A stretch of 64,000 nucleotides of DNA. It comes from Flavobacterium daemonense. GTDB lineage: Bacteria; Bacteroidota; Bacteroidia; Flavobacteriales; Flavobacteriaceae. This document shows positions 1 through 9,249 of the stretch, piece by piece. The translations under genes and the position numbers were made by a program. Every line of letters starts with the position of its first letter. Position 1 is the stretch's first letter. The notes beneath the pieces were generated by a model. It was not told the origin of the DNA, ran no database searches, and saw nothing but the letters and a program-made list of their open reading frames with translations. Location: NCBI RefSeq assembly GCF_007341385.1, contig NZ_VJYD01000004.1:337518-401517 (forward strand). The letters are read 5' to 3'.

Positions 1-285
1 CACCACAACAACTTACAATCTATTAATGACCAGTTCAAACGATTATCTGATTTCTTTTGTAGAAAAATAATTTTTTATTCTTCAAGTTCAGCGCTGTATA
101 TTCTGCTCATTTCTTGTGTGTTCCCACAATATTCCAATAAAATAAAACCTTACGGCATTAATCAATATTAGAAACTTTTTCTTACTTTTGAAATTATAAA
201 AACCACATTTTCAATAGTATACAATAATAAAAATTGTATTTTTCAGAATCCTTTATAATTCCAAAAACACCAAAAAAAGCAAAAT
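1..285. other. left-edge intergenic region
   Basis: AT-rich sequence before the first gene. Frame 1 is open from base 1 to a TAG at 169-171, about 56 codons. It has no start inside the window and no recognisable composition, so I do not call it a gene, although a C-terminal fragment from outside cannot be excluded. TACTTTTG at 183-190 fits the Bacteroidota -7 consensus TAnnTTTG, but no TTTG lies at the right distance upstream. Confidence 0.4.
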
Positions 286-2196
286 ATGATTAGAAAATCC
301 GTTTTATCCGTTTTAGTTGTTTTGGCGACACTTTTTATTTCCTGCAAACAGGAGCCAAAAGAAACTCCTGCCCCATTAATTGATGTGAAAACTTTCTTCA
401 AAAATGGAGAAAAAAGCTCCTTCAGAATTTCTCCCGATGGAAATTACTTCAGCTATCGTGCCGATTATAAAGGAAAAACCAACATTTTTGTTCAAAAAGT
501 GGGTGAAGAAAAATCGGTTCGCGTGACTAATGACACGCTGAGAAGTATTTTCAACTATTTCTGGAAAGGCGACAGAATTGTGTATGCGCAGGATATTGGC
601 GGCGATGAAAATTTTCAGCTTTTTTCGGTTAAAGCAGATGGAACAGATTTAAAAAAATTAACTCCTTTTCCGGGCATCAGAAGCGATATTACCGACGCAC
701 TGATTGACATTAAAGGAAAAGAAAAAGAACTGATTGTACAGATCAACAAACGAGTTAAGGAATATTTTGATCCGTATCTTTTAAATGTAGAAACTGGAAC
801 TTTGACGCTGCTTTATGACAATAAAGAAAATTTTGACGGCTGGGTTACAGACAATAATGGCGTTATTCGCCTTGCTTCAAAAACTGACGGTGTAAACATT
901 ACATGGAATTACAGAAATTCAGACAAAGAACCTTTTACACCTTTGATTACAACGACTTTCAAAGATATTTTTACGCCTTCGTCTTTCGATAAAGACAATA
1001 AAAATATTTATGCTTTGAGCAACATCGGAAAAGACAAAGTGGTTTTGGTTGAATACGATCCCATTGGCAAAAAAAATGTAAAAGAACTTTTTGGCGACAG
1101 CAAATACGATTTAGACGGCATCAATTACGACAGAAAAAAGCAAACTTTGGTTTCGGTTGATTGGGAAGCTGAAAAACAAGAAAAACATTTTTTTGATAAA
1201 GAATGGGAAGAAATCAACAATAATCTGAAAAAACAAATTGAAGGTTATGAAACAGATATCGTAAGTTATGACGATGCCCGAACTAAAGCAATTGTCTGGG
1301 CTGGAAATGACAGAACGCCAGGAAAATTCTATTTATATGATTTTAAATCTGCGCAAATCAAAGAAGTTGCAGATCCGTATCCGTGGATTAAGGAGAACCA
1401 AATGAGCCATATCAAACCAATTACGTATAAATCTAGAGACGGTTTGGAAATTCACGGTTATTTGACACTTCCACTCGGAATTGAACCAAAAAATCTGCCC
1501 GTGATTATTAATCCGCATGGCGGACCTTGGGCAAGAGATGGCTGGTATTATAATCCAGAAGTTCAATTTTTGGCCAATCGCGGTTATGCTGTTTTGCAAA
1601 TGAATTACAGAGGAAGTACCGGTTACGGAAAGAAATTCTGGGAATTGAGTTTCAAACAATGGGGAAAAACCATGCAGGACGATGTTACTGACGGCGCCGA
1701 ATGGCTGAAAAAAGAAGGTATTGCCGATGAAAACCGAATTGCAATTTATGGAGGAAGCTACGGCGGTTATGCCACACTTGCCGGAATCACTTTTACTCCA
1801 GATTTATACGCAGCAGCTGTTGATTATGTAGGCGTTAGCAATTTGTTTACGTTTATGAATACCATTCCGCCTTACTGGAAACCATACTTGGATCAATTTC
1901 ACGAAATGGTGGGCGATCCTAAAAAAGACAGTTTATTGCTTGCATCATCATCACCAGCTCTGCACGCTGACAAAATTAAAACGCCGCTTTTTATTGCTCA
2001 GGGCGCAAATGACCCAAGAGTAAACAAAGCCGAAAGCGACCAAATGGTTGAAGCGTTAAAAAAACGTGGCGTTGTGGTAGAATATATGGTGAAAAATGAT
2101 GAAGGACACGGTTTTAGAAATCAAGATAATCGTTTTGATTTTTACTCGGCTATGGAGAAATTCCTTGACAAACATTTGAAACAGAAAGCAAAATAA
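286..2196 (+). CDS. S9 family prolyl oligopeptidase-type serine peptidase, lipoprotein
   Basis: Predicted exported peptidase of the S9 family (dipeptidyl-/acylaminoacyl-peptidase type), 636 aa. The N-terminus is a lipoprotein signal ending FISC with Cys20, so it is probably membrane-anchored in the periplasm or outer membrane. Residues about 35-370 look like the beta-propeller domain, with repeated strand motifs such as SPDGNYFSYRADY. The C-terminal alpha/beta-hydrolase domain carries the nucleophile elbow GGSYGG with Ser491, Asp576 in GANDPRV and His608 in DEGHGF, which is a complete triad. HGGPWARDG near residue 410 is the usual oxyanion segment. It is monocistronic and is followed by a strong hairpin at 2221-2252. 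The exact substrate cannot be told from sequence. The catalytic assignment is secure. Confidence 0.95.
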   Translation: MIRKSVLSVLVVLATLFISCKQEPKETPAPLIDVKTFFKNGEKSSFRISPDGNYFSYRADYKGKTNIFVQKVGEEKSVRVTNDTLRSIFNYFWKGDRIVYAQDIGGDENFQLFSVKADGTDLKKLTPFPGIRSDITDALIDIKGKEKELIVQINKRVKEYFDPYLLNVETGTLTLLYDNKENFDGWVTDNNGVIRLASKTDGVNITWNYRNSDKEPFTPLITTTFKDIFTPSSFDKDNKNIYALSNIGKDKVVLVEYDPIGKKNVKELFGDSKYDLDGINYDRKKQTLVSVDWEAEKQEKHFFDKEWEEINNNLKKQIEGYETDIVSYDDARTKAIVWAGNDRTPGKFYLYDFKSAQIKEVADPYPWIKENQMSHIKPITYKSRDGLEIHGYLTLPLGIEPKNLPVIINPHGGPWARDGWYYNPEVQFLANRGYAVLQMNYRGSTGYGKKFWELSFKQWGKTMQDDVTDGAEWLKKEGIADENRIAIYGGSYGGYATLAGITFTPDLYAAAVDYVGVSNLFTFMNTIPPYWKPYLDQFHEMVGDPKKDSLLLASSSPALHADKIKTPLFIAQGANDPRVNKAESDQMVEALKKRGVVVEYMVKNDEGHGFRNQDNRFDFYSAMEKFLDKHLKQKAK

Positions 2197-2220
2197 AACT
2201 GAGTTTTATATTAAAAACAA

Positions 2221-2252
2221 AAAAGCTGCAAAGTCGATTTCTTGCAGCTTTT
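2221..2252. terminator. bidirectional intrinsic terminator
   Basis: Perfect 11-bp arms AAAAGCTGCAA (2221-2231) and TTGCAGCTTTT (2242-2252) with a 10-nt loop. They sit between the convergent S9 peptidase and membrane-protein genes, and the A/T ends give a U-tract in both directions. Confidence 0.85.
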
Positions 2253-2282
2253 CTGTTTTATAAACATCATTATAAAAATGTC

Positions 2283-3287
2283 TTATTTTGGTGCATATCG
2301 ATTATGATCATACAGTTTTTTCTCTGCAATATGTTGCAAAACAAGATTCTTGATTTGATCTTCGTTTAATTTCTGCGTGTATTTTTTCGCCACCACAATT
2401 TCTAGTCGGTTTAATTCGTCTTTTGATAGGTTTTCAAAATAAGAAAGTACCAATTCTTTATCTTCAAGCGCATTGATATCAAGATTCGGAATGACTTCTG
2501 GTTCTGGCGCAACTACTTTGGCTTTCTTTAAAACATTTATTTTTTCAGTTCTTTCTACAACATTTTGAGATGCAGGTTGAGCGTTTACTTTGGAAAAAAC
2601 ATTCTTTTTTTCAGGCTCTCGCGAAACAGGCAAATCAGCATAATTCATTTGTGAAACCTCTTTTAAAATATAACCTAAAACCGCCGCAGAAAGCGCTTTC
2701 AGCAAAAACACAACCGCCTCAGTGCCAGGAATAGTTGCAATTTGAAGTGCGGAAAATACGCCAAGCAATATAAGCGAGAAACCTAGAATTGGGAAAATAT
2801 CTTTTAAAACAACATCAATAGTTCTGATTCGGATTCCTAACAAAATAGTCGTGATAATCAATCCAATACCCGCAAGTATCAGCAATATTGCACTCGAAAT
2901 GGAACTCGATGCAAACGCCATTACTGAATTAATATCTTGCTCACCATCAAGCGCCATATAGATTTGAACTGACTTGAAAACAACTAAAGCTACTGAATAA
3001 AGTGCAATTAATGAGAGTACTAGATAAACATTTATCAACGAATCGGCTTTTTTGTAGTTCAATATTCGGTTTAAAAATAATTTAAAAACAAACAAAATTC
3101 CCATCCAAACCAAAGTGCTTACGAGAGACAAGCCGTTTGCTGTCAGGCCATGAAACCAAGTTCCATCGACATAAAAAAATAGTTTATAAATGCCAAAGAG
3201 AATGGTAAAACCCGCATAAATAAAAGCAATTAATGCGGTAGTGCTGTAGAATTTTGGTAAACTTGTTTGGGTAGTAGTTTCGCTCAT
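2283..3287 (-). CDS. hypothetical multi-pass membrane protein
   Basis: 334-aa protein that I do not recognise. Residues about 15-215 hold roughly six hydrophobic helices, for example around LVSTLVWMGILFVFKLFL, LINVYLVLSLIALYSVALVVF and AVVFLLKALSAAVLGYIL. The remaining 120 residues are hydrophilic. They contain a low-complexity linker and a charged C-terminus (LSKDELNRLEIVVAKKYTQ) that is predicted helical and probably cytosolic. It starts at ATG 3287. It converges with the S9 peptidase gene and is divergent from the acyltransferase, so it is probably a single-gene unit. No catalytic motif is visible, and no function is proposed. Confidence 0.75.
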   Translation of the reverse strand: MSETTTQTSLPKFYSTTALIAFIYAGFTILFGIYKLFFYVDGTWFHGLTANGLSLVSTLVWMGILFVFKLFLNRILNYKKADSLINVYLVLSLIALYSVALVVFKSVQIYMALDGEQDINSVMAFASSSISSAILLILAGIGLIITTILLGIRIRTIDVVLKDIFPILGFSLILLGVFSALQIATIPGTEAVVFLLKALSAAVLGYILKEVSQMNYADLPVSREPEKKNVFSKVNAQPASQNVVERTEKINVLKKAKVVAPEPEVIPNLDINALEDKELVLSYFENLSKDELNRLEIVVAKKYTQKLNEDQIKNLVLQHIAEKKLYDHNRYAPK

Positions 3288-3430
3288 AAAAAGTAATGGT
3301 TTCTAATTTGGTGATTTGGTTGTTGATTATGCAAATTGGTCTTTAAACCAAAAATATATAAAATTTGATTACAAATCATAAGAGGATTTTTACTTATTTT
3401 TATTTTTTCTATAAAACACAAAAGACAAAA

Positions 3431-4540
3431 ATGATTACCCAAAACCCAACAATTCAACCAACCGACAATTCGACTACTCCAATTATAAAAACAAAACAAC
3501 ATTTTGAAATCCTAGACGGTTTAAGAGGCATCGCCGCTTTAGCCATTGTCGTTTTTCATTTTATGGAAATCGTTTATCCTCCAAAAGAAAATTTCATTGC
3601 ACATGGATTTTTAGCGGTTGACTTTTTCTTCTGCCTTTCTGGGTTTGTTATTGCTTATGCGTATCATGATCGAATTGGCAAAATGACGTTGACTGAATTC
3701 TTTAAATTGAGATTAATCCGATTGCATCCTTTGGTTATTTTTGGTTCGATTTTAGGTTTGCTGACTTTTCTTTTTGATCCTTTCAGCAGTCATTCTGAAA
3801 CTTATGAAACTGGCAAATTAATCCTAGTAATTGTTAGTTCGCTCCTCCTTATTCCGTTTCCCACAATGGCTGATCGTTATTTCAATAATTTTGGCTTAAA
3901 TGCGCCGGCTTGGTCTTTGTTTTGGGAATATATTGCGAATATTTTTTATGCGCTGTTCCTTCATAAACTGAGCCGTCGCGTACTCTTTATATTAACCCTT
4001 TTTGCTGCAGCAGGAATCTGTTTTATCAGTAATCGCGCGGGCGGTTCACTAATGGGAGGCTGGAGTGGCGAAACCTTTTGGGACGGATTTGGCCGTATTT
4101 CCTACTCTTTTTTAGCCGGAATGCTTATTTATCGTTCAAACTGGATTATTACGTCAAAACTGGGTTTTGTTGGTTTATCAATATTGCTATTATTAGCACT
4201 TTTATTGCCTTTTACAAATTGGAATTGGCTAACTGAACCTGTTATCGTATTGCTTTATTTTCCTTTATTAATTGTTTTAGGAGCCGGAGCGAAACTATCA
4301 GAAAGCTTTAGAAAACTATGCATCTTCTTCGGAAAAATATCATATCCGTTATACATGACGCATTATTCCGTAATGTGGATATTTGCAGGTTATTATGCGA
4401 AATACAAACCAGATGCCGGACAACTGACTTTTATTATAATTTTTGGAACGCTACTTCTTCTTGGTTTTGCTTATTTAACAATGACTTTTTACGATACGCC
4501 AATTAGAAATTATTTAACTGAGAGAAGAAAAAAGGTTTAA
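3431..4540 (+). CDS. acyltransferase 3 family membrane protein
   Basis: Integral membrane O-acyltransferase of the acyltransferase-3 family (OafA/NodX-like), which transfers acyl groups to cell-surface sugars or lipids. The hallmark N-terminal segment HFEILDGLRGIAALAIVVFH is present, with the conserved Arg and the membrane His, followed by about ten hydrophobic helices. The reading frame is open back to a TTG at 3365. I prefer ATG 3431 (MITQNPTIQ, 369 aa), because the upstream extension is AT-rich and the family motif normally begins 20-40 residues from the start. It stands alone, without a sugar-biosynthesis neighbour that would identify the acceptor. Confidence 0.88.
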   Translation: MITQNPTIQPTDNSTTPIIKTKQHFEILDGLRGIAALAIVVFHFMEIVYPPKENFIAHGFLAVDFFFCLSGFVIAYAYHDRIGKMTLTEFFKLRLIRLHPLVIFGSILGLLTFLFDPFSSHSETYETGKLILVIVSSLLLIPFPTMADRYFNNFGLNAPAWSLFWEYIANIFYALFLHKLSRRVLFILTLFAAAGICFISNRAGGSLMGGWSGETFWDGFGRISYSFLAGMLIYRSNWIITSKLGFVGLSILLLLALLLPFTNWNWLTEPVIVLLYFPLLIVLGAGAKLSESFRKLCIFFGKISYPLYMTHYSVMWIFAGYYAKYKPDAGQLTFIIIFGTLLLLGFAYLTMTFYDTPIRNYLTERRKKV

Positions 4541-4690
4541 TACTTTTCATTTATGTAAATGTGCATTGTATTATCCTGAGGAACAAAGGATGACAAAAAA
4601 AGAGTAAAACCTTAGTGTCTTAGTATCTTAGAACCTTAGCAACTTTCTTATAAAAAATTCCTAATTTCGCTCTCAAATCAAATGAAGTAA

Positions 4691-6997
4691 ATGAAGGTCT
4701 GTATTGCTGAAAAACCAAGTGTAGCACGTGAAATTGCATCCGTTTTGGGCGCTAATACCAAGCACGACGGATATTATGAAGGCAACGGTTATGCCGTGAC
4801 CTACACTTTTGGGCATTTATGTACCTTGAAAGAACCCAACGATTACAAACCACATTGGAAAAGCTGGGATCTCAATAATCTTCCTATGCTTCCCGAAAAA
4901 TTTGAAACCAAAGTGGTTCAGAATTCAGGAATACAGAAACAGTTTAAAATCATCAAAACACTTTTCGACAAAGCAGAATTAGTCATAAACTGCGGGGATG
5001 CTGGACAAGAAGGAGAATTGATTCAGCGCTGGGTGATGAACGAAGCGCATTACAAAGGCGAAATAAAACGCTTGTGGATTTCGTCATTAACGACTGAAGC
5101 TATCAAAGAAGGTTTTGATAATTTAAAACCATCTGAAAACTACGATAATTTATTCTACGCTGGATTTTCAAGAGCCATTGGCGATTGGCTTCTCGGAATG
5201 AATGCAACACGTTTGTACACCGTAAAACATGGCGGCTACAAACAAGTTTTGTCTATAGGACGCGTGCAAACGCCAACATTGGCAATGGTTGTTGACCGAT
5301 TTAAAGAAATCGAAAATTTCAAACCACAGCCGTATTGGGAGTTACAGACTTTATATAGAGAAACACTTTTTAGTTATGAAGAAGGTCGTTTCTTAAACAA
5401 AGAAGATGGTGAAATCTTGGCTGAAAAAGTCAAAGAAAGTGATTTCGAAATTGTTTCTGTGGACAAAAAGAACGGAAATGAATACGCACCAAAACTGTTT
5501 GACTTGACAGGTTTGCAAGTTTATTGCAATCAAAAATTCGGATTCTCGGCAGAAGAAACGCTTAAAATTGCACAAACATTATACGAGCAAAAAGCAATTA
5601 CGTATCCGAGAGTTGATACGACATTTCTTCCTGGAGATATTTATCCGAAAGTGCAGGGAATTCTGCAAAAACTGACCAATTATAGTCATTTGACAGAACC
5701 GCTTTTAGGAAAGAAAATTAAAAAATCTCCAAAGGTATTCAACGATAAAAAAGTAACCGATCACCACGCGATAATTCCAACTGGAATCGAAATTAATTTG
5801 CCATACAATCAGCAGCAAGTTTATGATATTATTGTAAAACGTTTTATTGCTGTTTTTTATGATGATTGTTTGGTTGCCAATACAACAGTAATAGGAAAAG
5901 CAGCCGATGTAACTTTTAAAGCAACAGGAAAAGAGATCCTAAAAAAAGGTTTCAGAATTGTTTTTGAAGATCCGAATGCAAAAGAAAAAGAACCTGATTT
6001 GCTTCCGAGTTTTGTTGTGGGCGAAAAAGGTCCACACGAACCTTCTTTTCTTCAAAAAGAAACGAAACCGCCGAATCATTTTACCGAAGCGACTTTACTG
6101 CGCGCGATGGAAACCGCCGGAAAACAAGTTGATGACGAAGATTTGCGTGAATTGATGAAAGAAAACGGTATTGGGCGTCCGTCAACGCGTGCGAATATTA
6201 TCGAAACGCTTTTTAAACGTCAATATATTATTCGAAATAAAAAACAGGTTTTGCCAACAACTACCGGAATCCAGTTGATTGATACGATTCAGAATGAATT
6301 GATAAAATCAGCTGAGCTTACTGGTTCTTGGGAGAAACAATTGAAAGATATTGAAAAAGGAACTTTTACGGCTTCTGCTTTTATCAGAAACATGAAACGT
6401 ATGGTTGAAGCCTTAGTTACAGAAGTCCGAAGCGAAACGAGACACGCTAATATTTCGCATGCCGCTACAATTCAAAAACCTGTCGCAAAACCAGAAAAAA
6501 AGAAAGTTGCTGGAGGAATTTTAGCAGAAACTTGTCCGAAATGCCAAAAAGGGAATCTGATAAAAGGAAAATCGGCTTTTGGATGCAGTGAATATAAATC
6601 GGGTTGTGATTTTGTGCTTCCTTTTGTTTTTTCAGATAAAAAAATTACTGAAGCTCAATATTTAAGATTGGTTCAAAAAGGTTCAACGGTAAACATAAAA
6701 GGCTTTAAAACCGATGCTGGAACGGTTGAAGGCTTGATTCGTTTTGAAGAAAATTACAAACTCAAATTAGAACCAAAGAAAACTGAAGCAAAAAAGGCAA
6801 CGCAAGAAACATCAGATTCTTTAGTGTGTCCGAAATGTCAAAAAGGAACAATTTTGAAAGGAAAAACAGCTTATGGCTGCGCCGAATACAAATCGGGTTG
6901 TGATTTTAAAGTCACTTTTGATGAGGTTCGAGCTAAACTTAAAGATCAAAAACCTACTAAAGAATTAGTTTATTCTATTTTACAGGAAAGCGTTTAA
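4691..6997 (+). CDS. topB: DNA topoisomerase III (type IA)
   Basis: Type IA topoisomerase, 768 aa, which cleaves one DNA strand through a 5'-phosphotyrosine and decatenates or relaxes negatively supercoiled DNA. The N-terminal TOPRIM begins MKVCIAEKPSVAREIASVLG and includes the acidic cluster NCGDAGQEGELI. The active-site tyrosine is Tyr305 in AITYPRVDTTF. A late ENGIGRPSTRANII motif is present. The C-terminus has two similar zinc-ribbon repeats, about residues 612-640 and 712-740, each CPKCQKG...G..YGC/FGC..YKSGCDF, joined by a Lys-rich linker. This matches the TopB layout rather than TopA. Single gene; start at ATG 4691 just before the TOPRIM. Confidence 0.96.
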   Translation: MKVCIAEKPSVAREIASVLGANTKHDGYYEGNGYAVTYTFGHLCTLKEPNDYKPHWKSWDLNNLPMLPEKFETKVVQNSGIQKQFKIIKTLFDKAELVINCGDAGQEGELIQRWVMNEAHYKGEIKRLWISSLTTEAIKEGFDNLKPSENYDNLFYAGFSRAIGDWLLGMNATRLYTVKHGGYKQVLSIGRVQTPTLAMVVDRFKEIENFKPQPYWELQTLYRETLFSYEEGRFLNKEDGEILAEKVKESDFEIVSVDKKNGNEYAPKLFDLTGLQVYCNQKFGFSAEETLKIAQTLYEQKAITYPRVDTTFLPGDIYPKVQGILQKLTNYSHLTEPLLGKKIKKSPKVFNDKKVTDHHAIIPTGIEINLPYNQQQVYDIIVKRFIAVFYDDCLVANTTVIGKAADVTFKATGKEILKKGFRIVFEDPNAKEKEPDLLPSFVVGEKGPHEPSFLQKETKPPNHFTEATLLRAMETAGKQVDDEDLRELMKENGIGRPSTRANIIETLFKRQYIIRNKKQVLPTTTGIQLIDTIQNELIKSAELTGSWEKQLKDIEKGTFTASAFIRNMKRMVEALVTEVRSETRHANISHAATIQKPVAKPEKKKVAGGILAETCPKCQKGNLIKGKSAFGCSEYKSGCDFVLPFVFSDKKITEAQYLRLVQKGSTVNIKGFKTDAGTVEGLIRFEENYKLKLEPKKTEAKKATQETSDSLVCPKCQKGTILKGKTAYGCAEYKSGCDFKVTFDEVRAKLKDQKPTKELVYSILQESV

Positions 6998-7002
6998 GTT
7001 TT

Positions 7003-7199
7003 TTTGCCACAGATTAAAAGGATTAGCAAAGATTCTTTATTTTTTCCGCCGCGAATTACACCAATTTTCGCTAATTTTTTTCTCCCGCAGATTTAGCTGA
7101 TTTAGGTGATTTTTTCAGCTTCTAATTATAAATTAAATCTGCCATATTTGCTAGATCTGCGGGAGACAAAATCATTTTAATCTTGTAATCTGTGGCAAA
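7003..7199. repeat. nested imperfect inverted repeat (CCACAGATTA / CCCGCAGAT type)
   Basis: Outer arms TTTGCCACAGATTA (7003-7016) and TAATCTGTGGCAAA (7186-7199) are perfect over 14 bp. Inner arms CTCCCGCAGAT (7082-7092) and ATCTGCGGGAG (7155-7165) are perfect over 11 bp. The left half carries an extra CGCGAATTACACC-type block, so the element is asymmetric. It fills almost the whole gap between topB and the next lipoprotein gene and contains no ORF. Confidence 0.85.
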
Positions 7200-7239
7200 C
7201 ATTTTTTTCATACTTTAGTACAACCAAAACCTATAAATT

Positions 7240-7716
7240 ATGTTTCAGAAAATTATTCTTATCGCACTTATAATCACTTTTGTTTCTTGCCAGAAAAAAG
7301 AATCTGTTGAAAAAGATAAAATCAAAGTTGCCGATTGGCTTATTGGAAACTGGGAAAATACGTCTCCAGAAGGTGTTTTGACTGAAAACTGGATAAAACT
7401 TAACGATAGTACATTTAGCGCTTCTTCATATTTTATAAAAGAAAAAGACACCATTCATTTTGAGAGTATTGTTTTGGCACAGCTTGGCGAAACGCTTACT
7501 TATAAAGCGACAGTAAAAGGACAAAATGATGACAAGCCGGTTTCATTTCCATCGACTTCTGAAACAGCTCAAAAATTGGTTTTCGAGAATCCAAAACACG
7601 ATTATCCTCAAAAAATCACGTATACAAAAGGTGCAAATAATACTTTGACTGCTGAAATTTCTGGAAATTTGAATGGGAAGCCGAGTTCTGAGAAGTTTGT
7701 TATGACGAAGAAGTAG
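7240..7716 (+). CDS. small lipoprotein, DUF6265-like
   Basis: 158-aa predicted lipoprotein: N-terminal hydrophobic segment followed by FVSC with Cys17. The mature part begins with DWLIGNWENTSPEG and continues TENWIKLNDSTFSASSYF. This WL.G.W start, followed by beta-strand-rich sequence and a late ENPKHDYPQKITY motif, resembles the DUF6265 family of small beta-barrel-like proteins of unknown function. I infer that family from memory of the motif pattern only. It is separated from topB by a repeat element and lies 33 nt before the next gene on the same strand. Confidence 0.75.
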   Translation: MFQKIILIALIITFVSCQKKESVEKDKIKVADWLIGNWENTSPEGVLTENWIKLNDSTFSASSYFIKEKDTIHFESIVLAQLGETLTYKATVKGQNDDKPVSFPSTSETAQKLVFENPKHDYPQKITYTKGANNTLTAEISGNLNGKPSSEKFVMTKK

Positions 7717-7749
7717 TTTATAAGTTCTAATTAGTATTAAAATAAAAAT

Positions 7750-8604
7750 ATGAGTTACGATTTATACTTTTTTAAAAGCAAAGAAAATCAAATAACTACT
7801 AACGAAATCGAGGATTATTTATCTCTTAATTTAGTTCCCGAAGAAAACAATCAATGGTTCTTTCAAAATCCTGATACTGAAGTATATTATAGTTTTGAAA
7901 AAACAGAAAATAAAGATAATTTTGAAAGTTTTGAGACTCTAAATATTTCTTTCAATCTAAATTTTCTTCGCCCAAGTTTTTTCGGAATTGAGGCATTTGA
8001 ATTTGTAGAAAAGTTGGTATTAGATCTAGATTTATACGTTCTAAATCCTCAATCTGAAAATGAAGAACCGTACAAACCGACAAGTACTGAGCTTTATGAA
8101 AATTGGAATAAAACAAATCTAAAAGTTAGCTCCGTACATTTTCACGAGCAAAGCAATTATTTAGAAATTGAAAAATCCAATTCCATTTGGAATTACAACT
8201 TTAATCGAAATTCAATTCAGGAAAAGTTAGGAGATTCCTATTTCGTTCCTAAAATGTTCTTTTTCAAAACAAAGAAAAATAATGAAGTAATAACCGTTTC
8301 TAGTTGGACAGAACATATTCCGAATATTATTCCTTCTGCTGATTATTTTTTATTGACTAAAGTTCAAAAAAAATGGTTCAAGACCAAAACCGAAAATGCA
8401 CTAATTTCAAGAGAGGAATTACTAAATACTTTTGGTGAGTACTTAGAAAATCATGATTTTAAAGGTTGCAAAATAATTCATCCCGAAAATGCGCAAAAAG
8501 TTAAAACGATTTTCAACAATGTAACTTCAAATATTAAACTTGAGAATTTTGCTGAAAGAATGCAAATTGAAAATTTGTTTAATGCAAAGCAAGAATTACA
8601 ATAG
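7750..8604 (+). CDS. hypothetical protein (MSYDLYFF-type)
   Basis: 284-aa soluble protein without signal peptide or membrane segment. It starts MSYDLYFFKSKENQIT, an opening seen in scattered small bacterial proteins of unknown function, some of which are thought to be toxin-immunity-like. It is rich in Asn, Glu and Phe and mixes alpha and beta elements. No catalytic motif is visible. It is followed after 42 nt by a lipoprotein gene on the same strand, and the pair may be cotranscribed. The immunity idea is speculation, because no toxin gene is adjacent. Confidence 0.65.
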   Translation: MSYDLYFFKSKENQITTNEIEDYLSLNLVPEENNQWFFQNPDTEVYYSFEKTENKDNFESFETLNISFNLNFLRPSFFGIEAFEFVEKLVLDLDLYVLNPQSENEEPYKPTSTELYENWNKTNLKVSSVHFHEQSNYLEIEKSNSIWNYNFNRNSIQEKLGDSYFVPKMFFFKTKKNNEVITVSSWTEHIPNIIPSADYFLLTKVQKKWFKTKTENALISREELLNTFGEYLENHDFKGCKIIHPENAQKVKTIFNNVTSNIKLENFAERMQIENLFNAKQELQ

Positions 8605-8646
8605 AACGGAAAGACAAATTATCTGAAATTGGACAATCGTAATCAA

Positions 8647-9108
8647 ATGAGAAAAAGCCTCTCTGTTTTTCTAATTCTATTTATGCTATTGAGCTGTAAT
8701 TATAAATCTGAAAATATTATTGATGATATTTTTGATAATTATTCATTTAATTCAACGCTTTCAAACAGTTCCCAAATAATTATAAAAGCTTACGATTCAA
8801 CTGTAACACACAAAAGAAGCAGCGGTGTTGAAGTTTTTATTCCAACAAAGGAATTTAAAACAACAACTAAAAAGCAAATTGAGGATTTTGACACAATATT
8901 TTTGAATGCTGAAAAGACAGGTTATTGTTGTTGTCCGATAAGTTCTTATTCTGTTCATTTTTTTAATCAGAAAGAGCAACTTGCTTTATTTTATGTTGAT
9001 ACTCTTGAATTCAAAAATAAAATACGAATCTTTGAGAGTAGCTTTCAATATTCATACATTATTGAGAAACAAAAGTGGAAAGATTATCTTAATGAACTAG
9101 AGAAATAA
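8647..9108 (+). CDS. hypothetical lipoprotein
   Basis: 153-aa predicted lipoprotein starting at ATG 8647 (MRKSLSVFLILFMLLSC, lipobox LLSC with Cys17). The frame extends back to a TTG at 8629, but that would place charged residues before the signal peptide. The mature protein has a short Cys-rich stretch GYCCCPISSY near its middle, which is unusual, and a C-terminal Lys/Glu-rich tail. Family unknown. It follows the MSYDLYFF-type gene closely and is probably in the same transcript. Confidence 0.65.
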   Translation: MRKSLSVFLILFMLLSCNYKSENIIDDIFDNYSFNSTLSNSSQIIIKAYDSTVTHKRSSGVEVFIPTKEFKTTTKKQIEDFDTIFLNAEKTGYCCCPISSYSVHFFNQKEQLALFYVDTLEFKNKIRIFESSFQYSYIIEKQKWKDYLNELEK

Positions 9109-9142
9109 TCTGCTTTCGAAAAAAAAGAATCAAAGGTTCAAA

Positions 9143-9195
9143 AATTCTGTAGAGCTGGTCCGAAGCTTCGAGATCAGTCCAGTTTACACAGAATT
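9143..9195. repeat. small nested palindromic element
   Basis: AATTCTGT (9143-9150) pairs with ACAGAATT (9188-9195), and a perfect 10-bp palindrome CGAAGCTTCG lies at 9161-9170. It sits between convergent genes, so it may also end transcription, although the U-tracts are poor. The flanking sequence to 9241 carries CTTAG-type quasi-repeats also seen at 4611-4645. Confidence 0.6.
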
Positions 9196-9249
9196 ATCCG
9201 CACCAAATAAAAACCTCAGCACCTTAGAACCTTAGCATCTTCAAAGAAA

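Noticed and set aside
1..171. Open frame from the window edge
   Set aside because: It is only 56 codons, has no start in view and no recognisable motif. It could be the end of a gene, but cannot be supported.
3284..3502. 72-codon minus-strand frame at the membrane-protein/acyltransferase junction
   Set aside because: It overlaps the starts of two well-supported genes and has Asn/His-rich low-complexity sequence.
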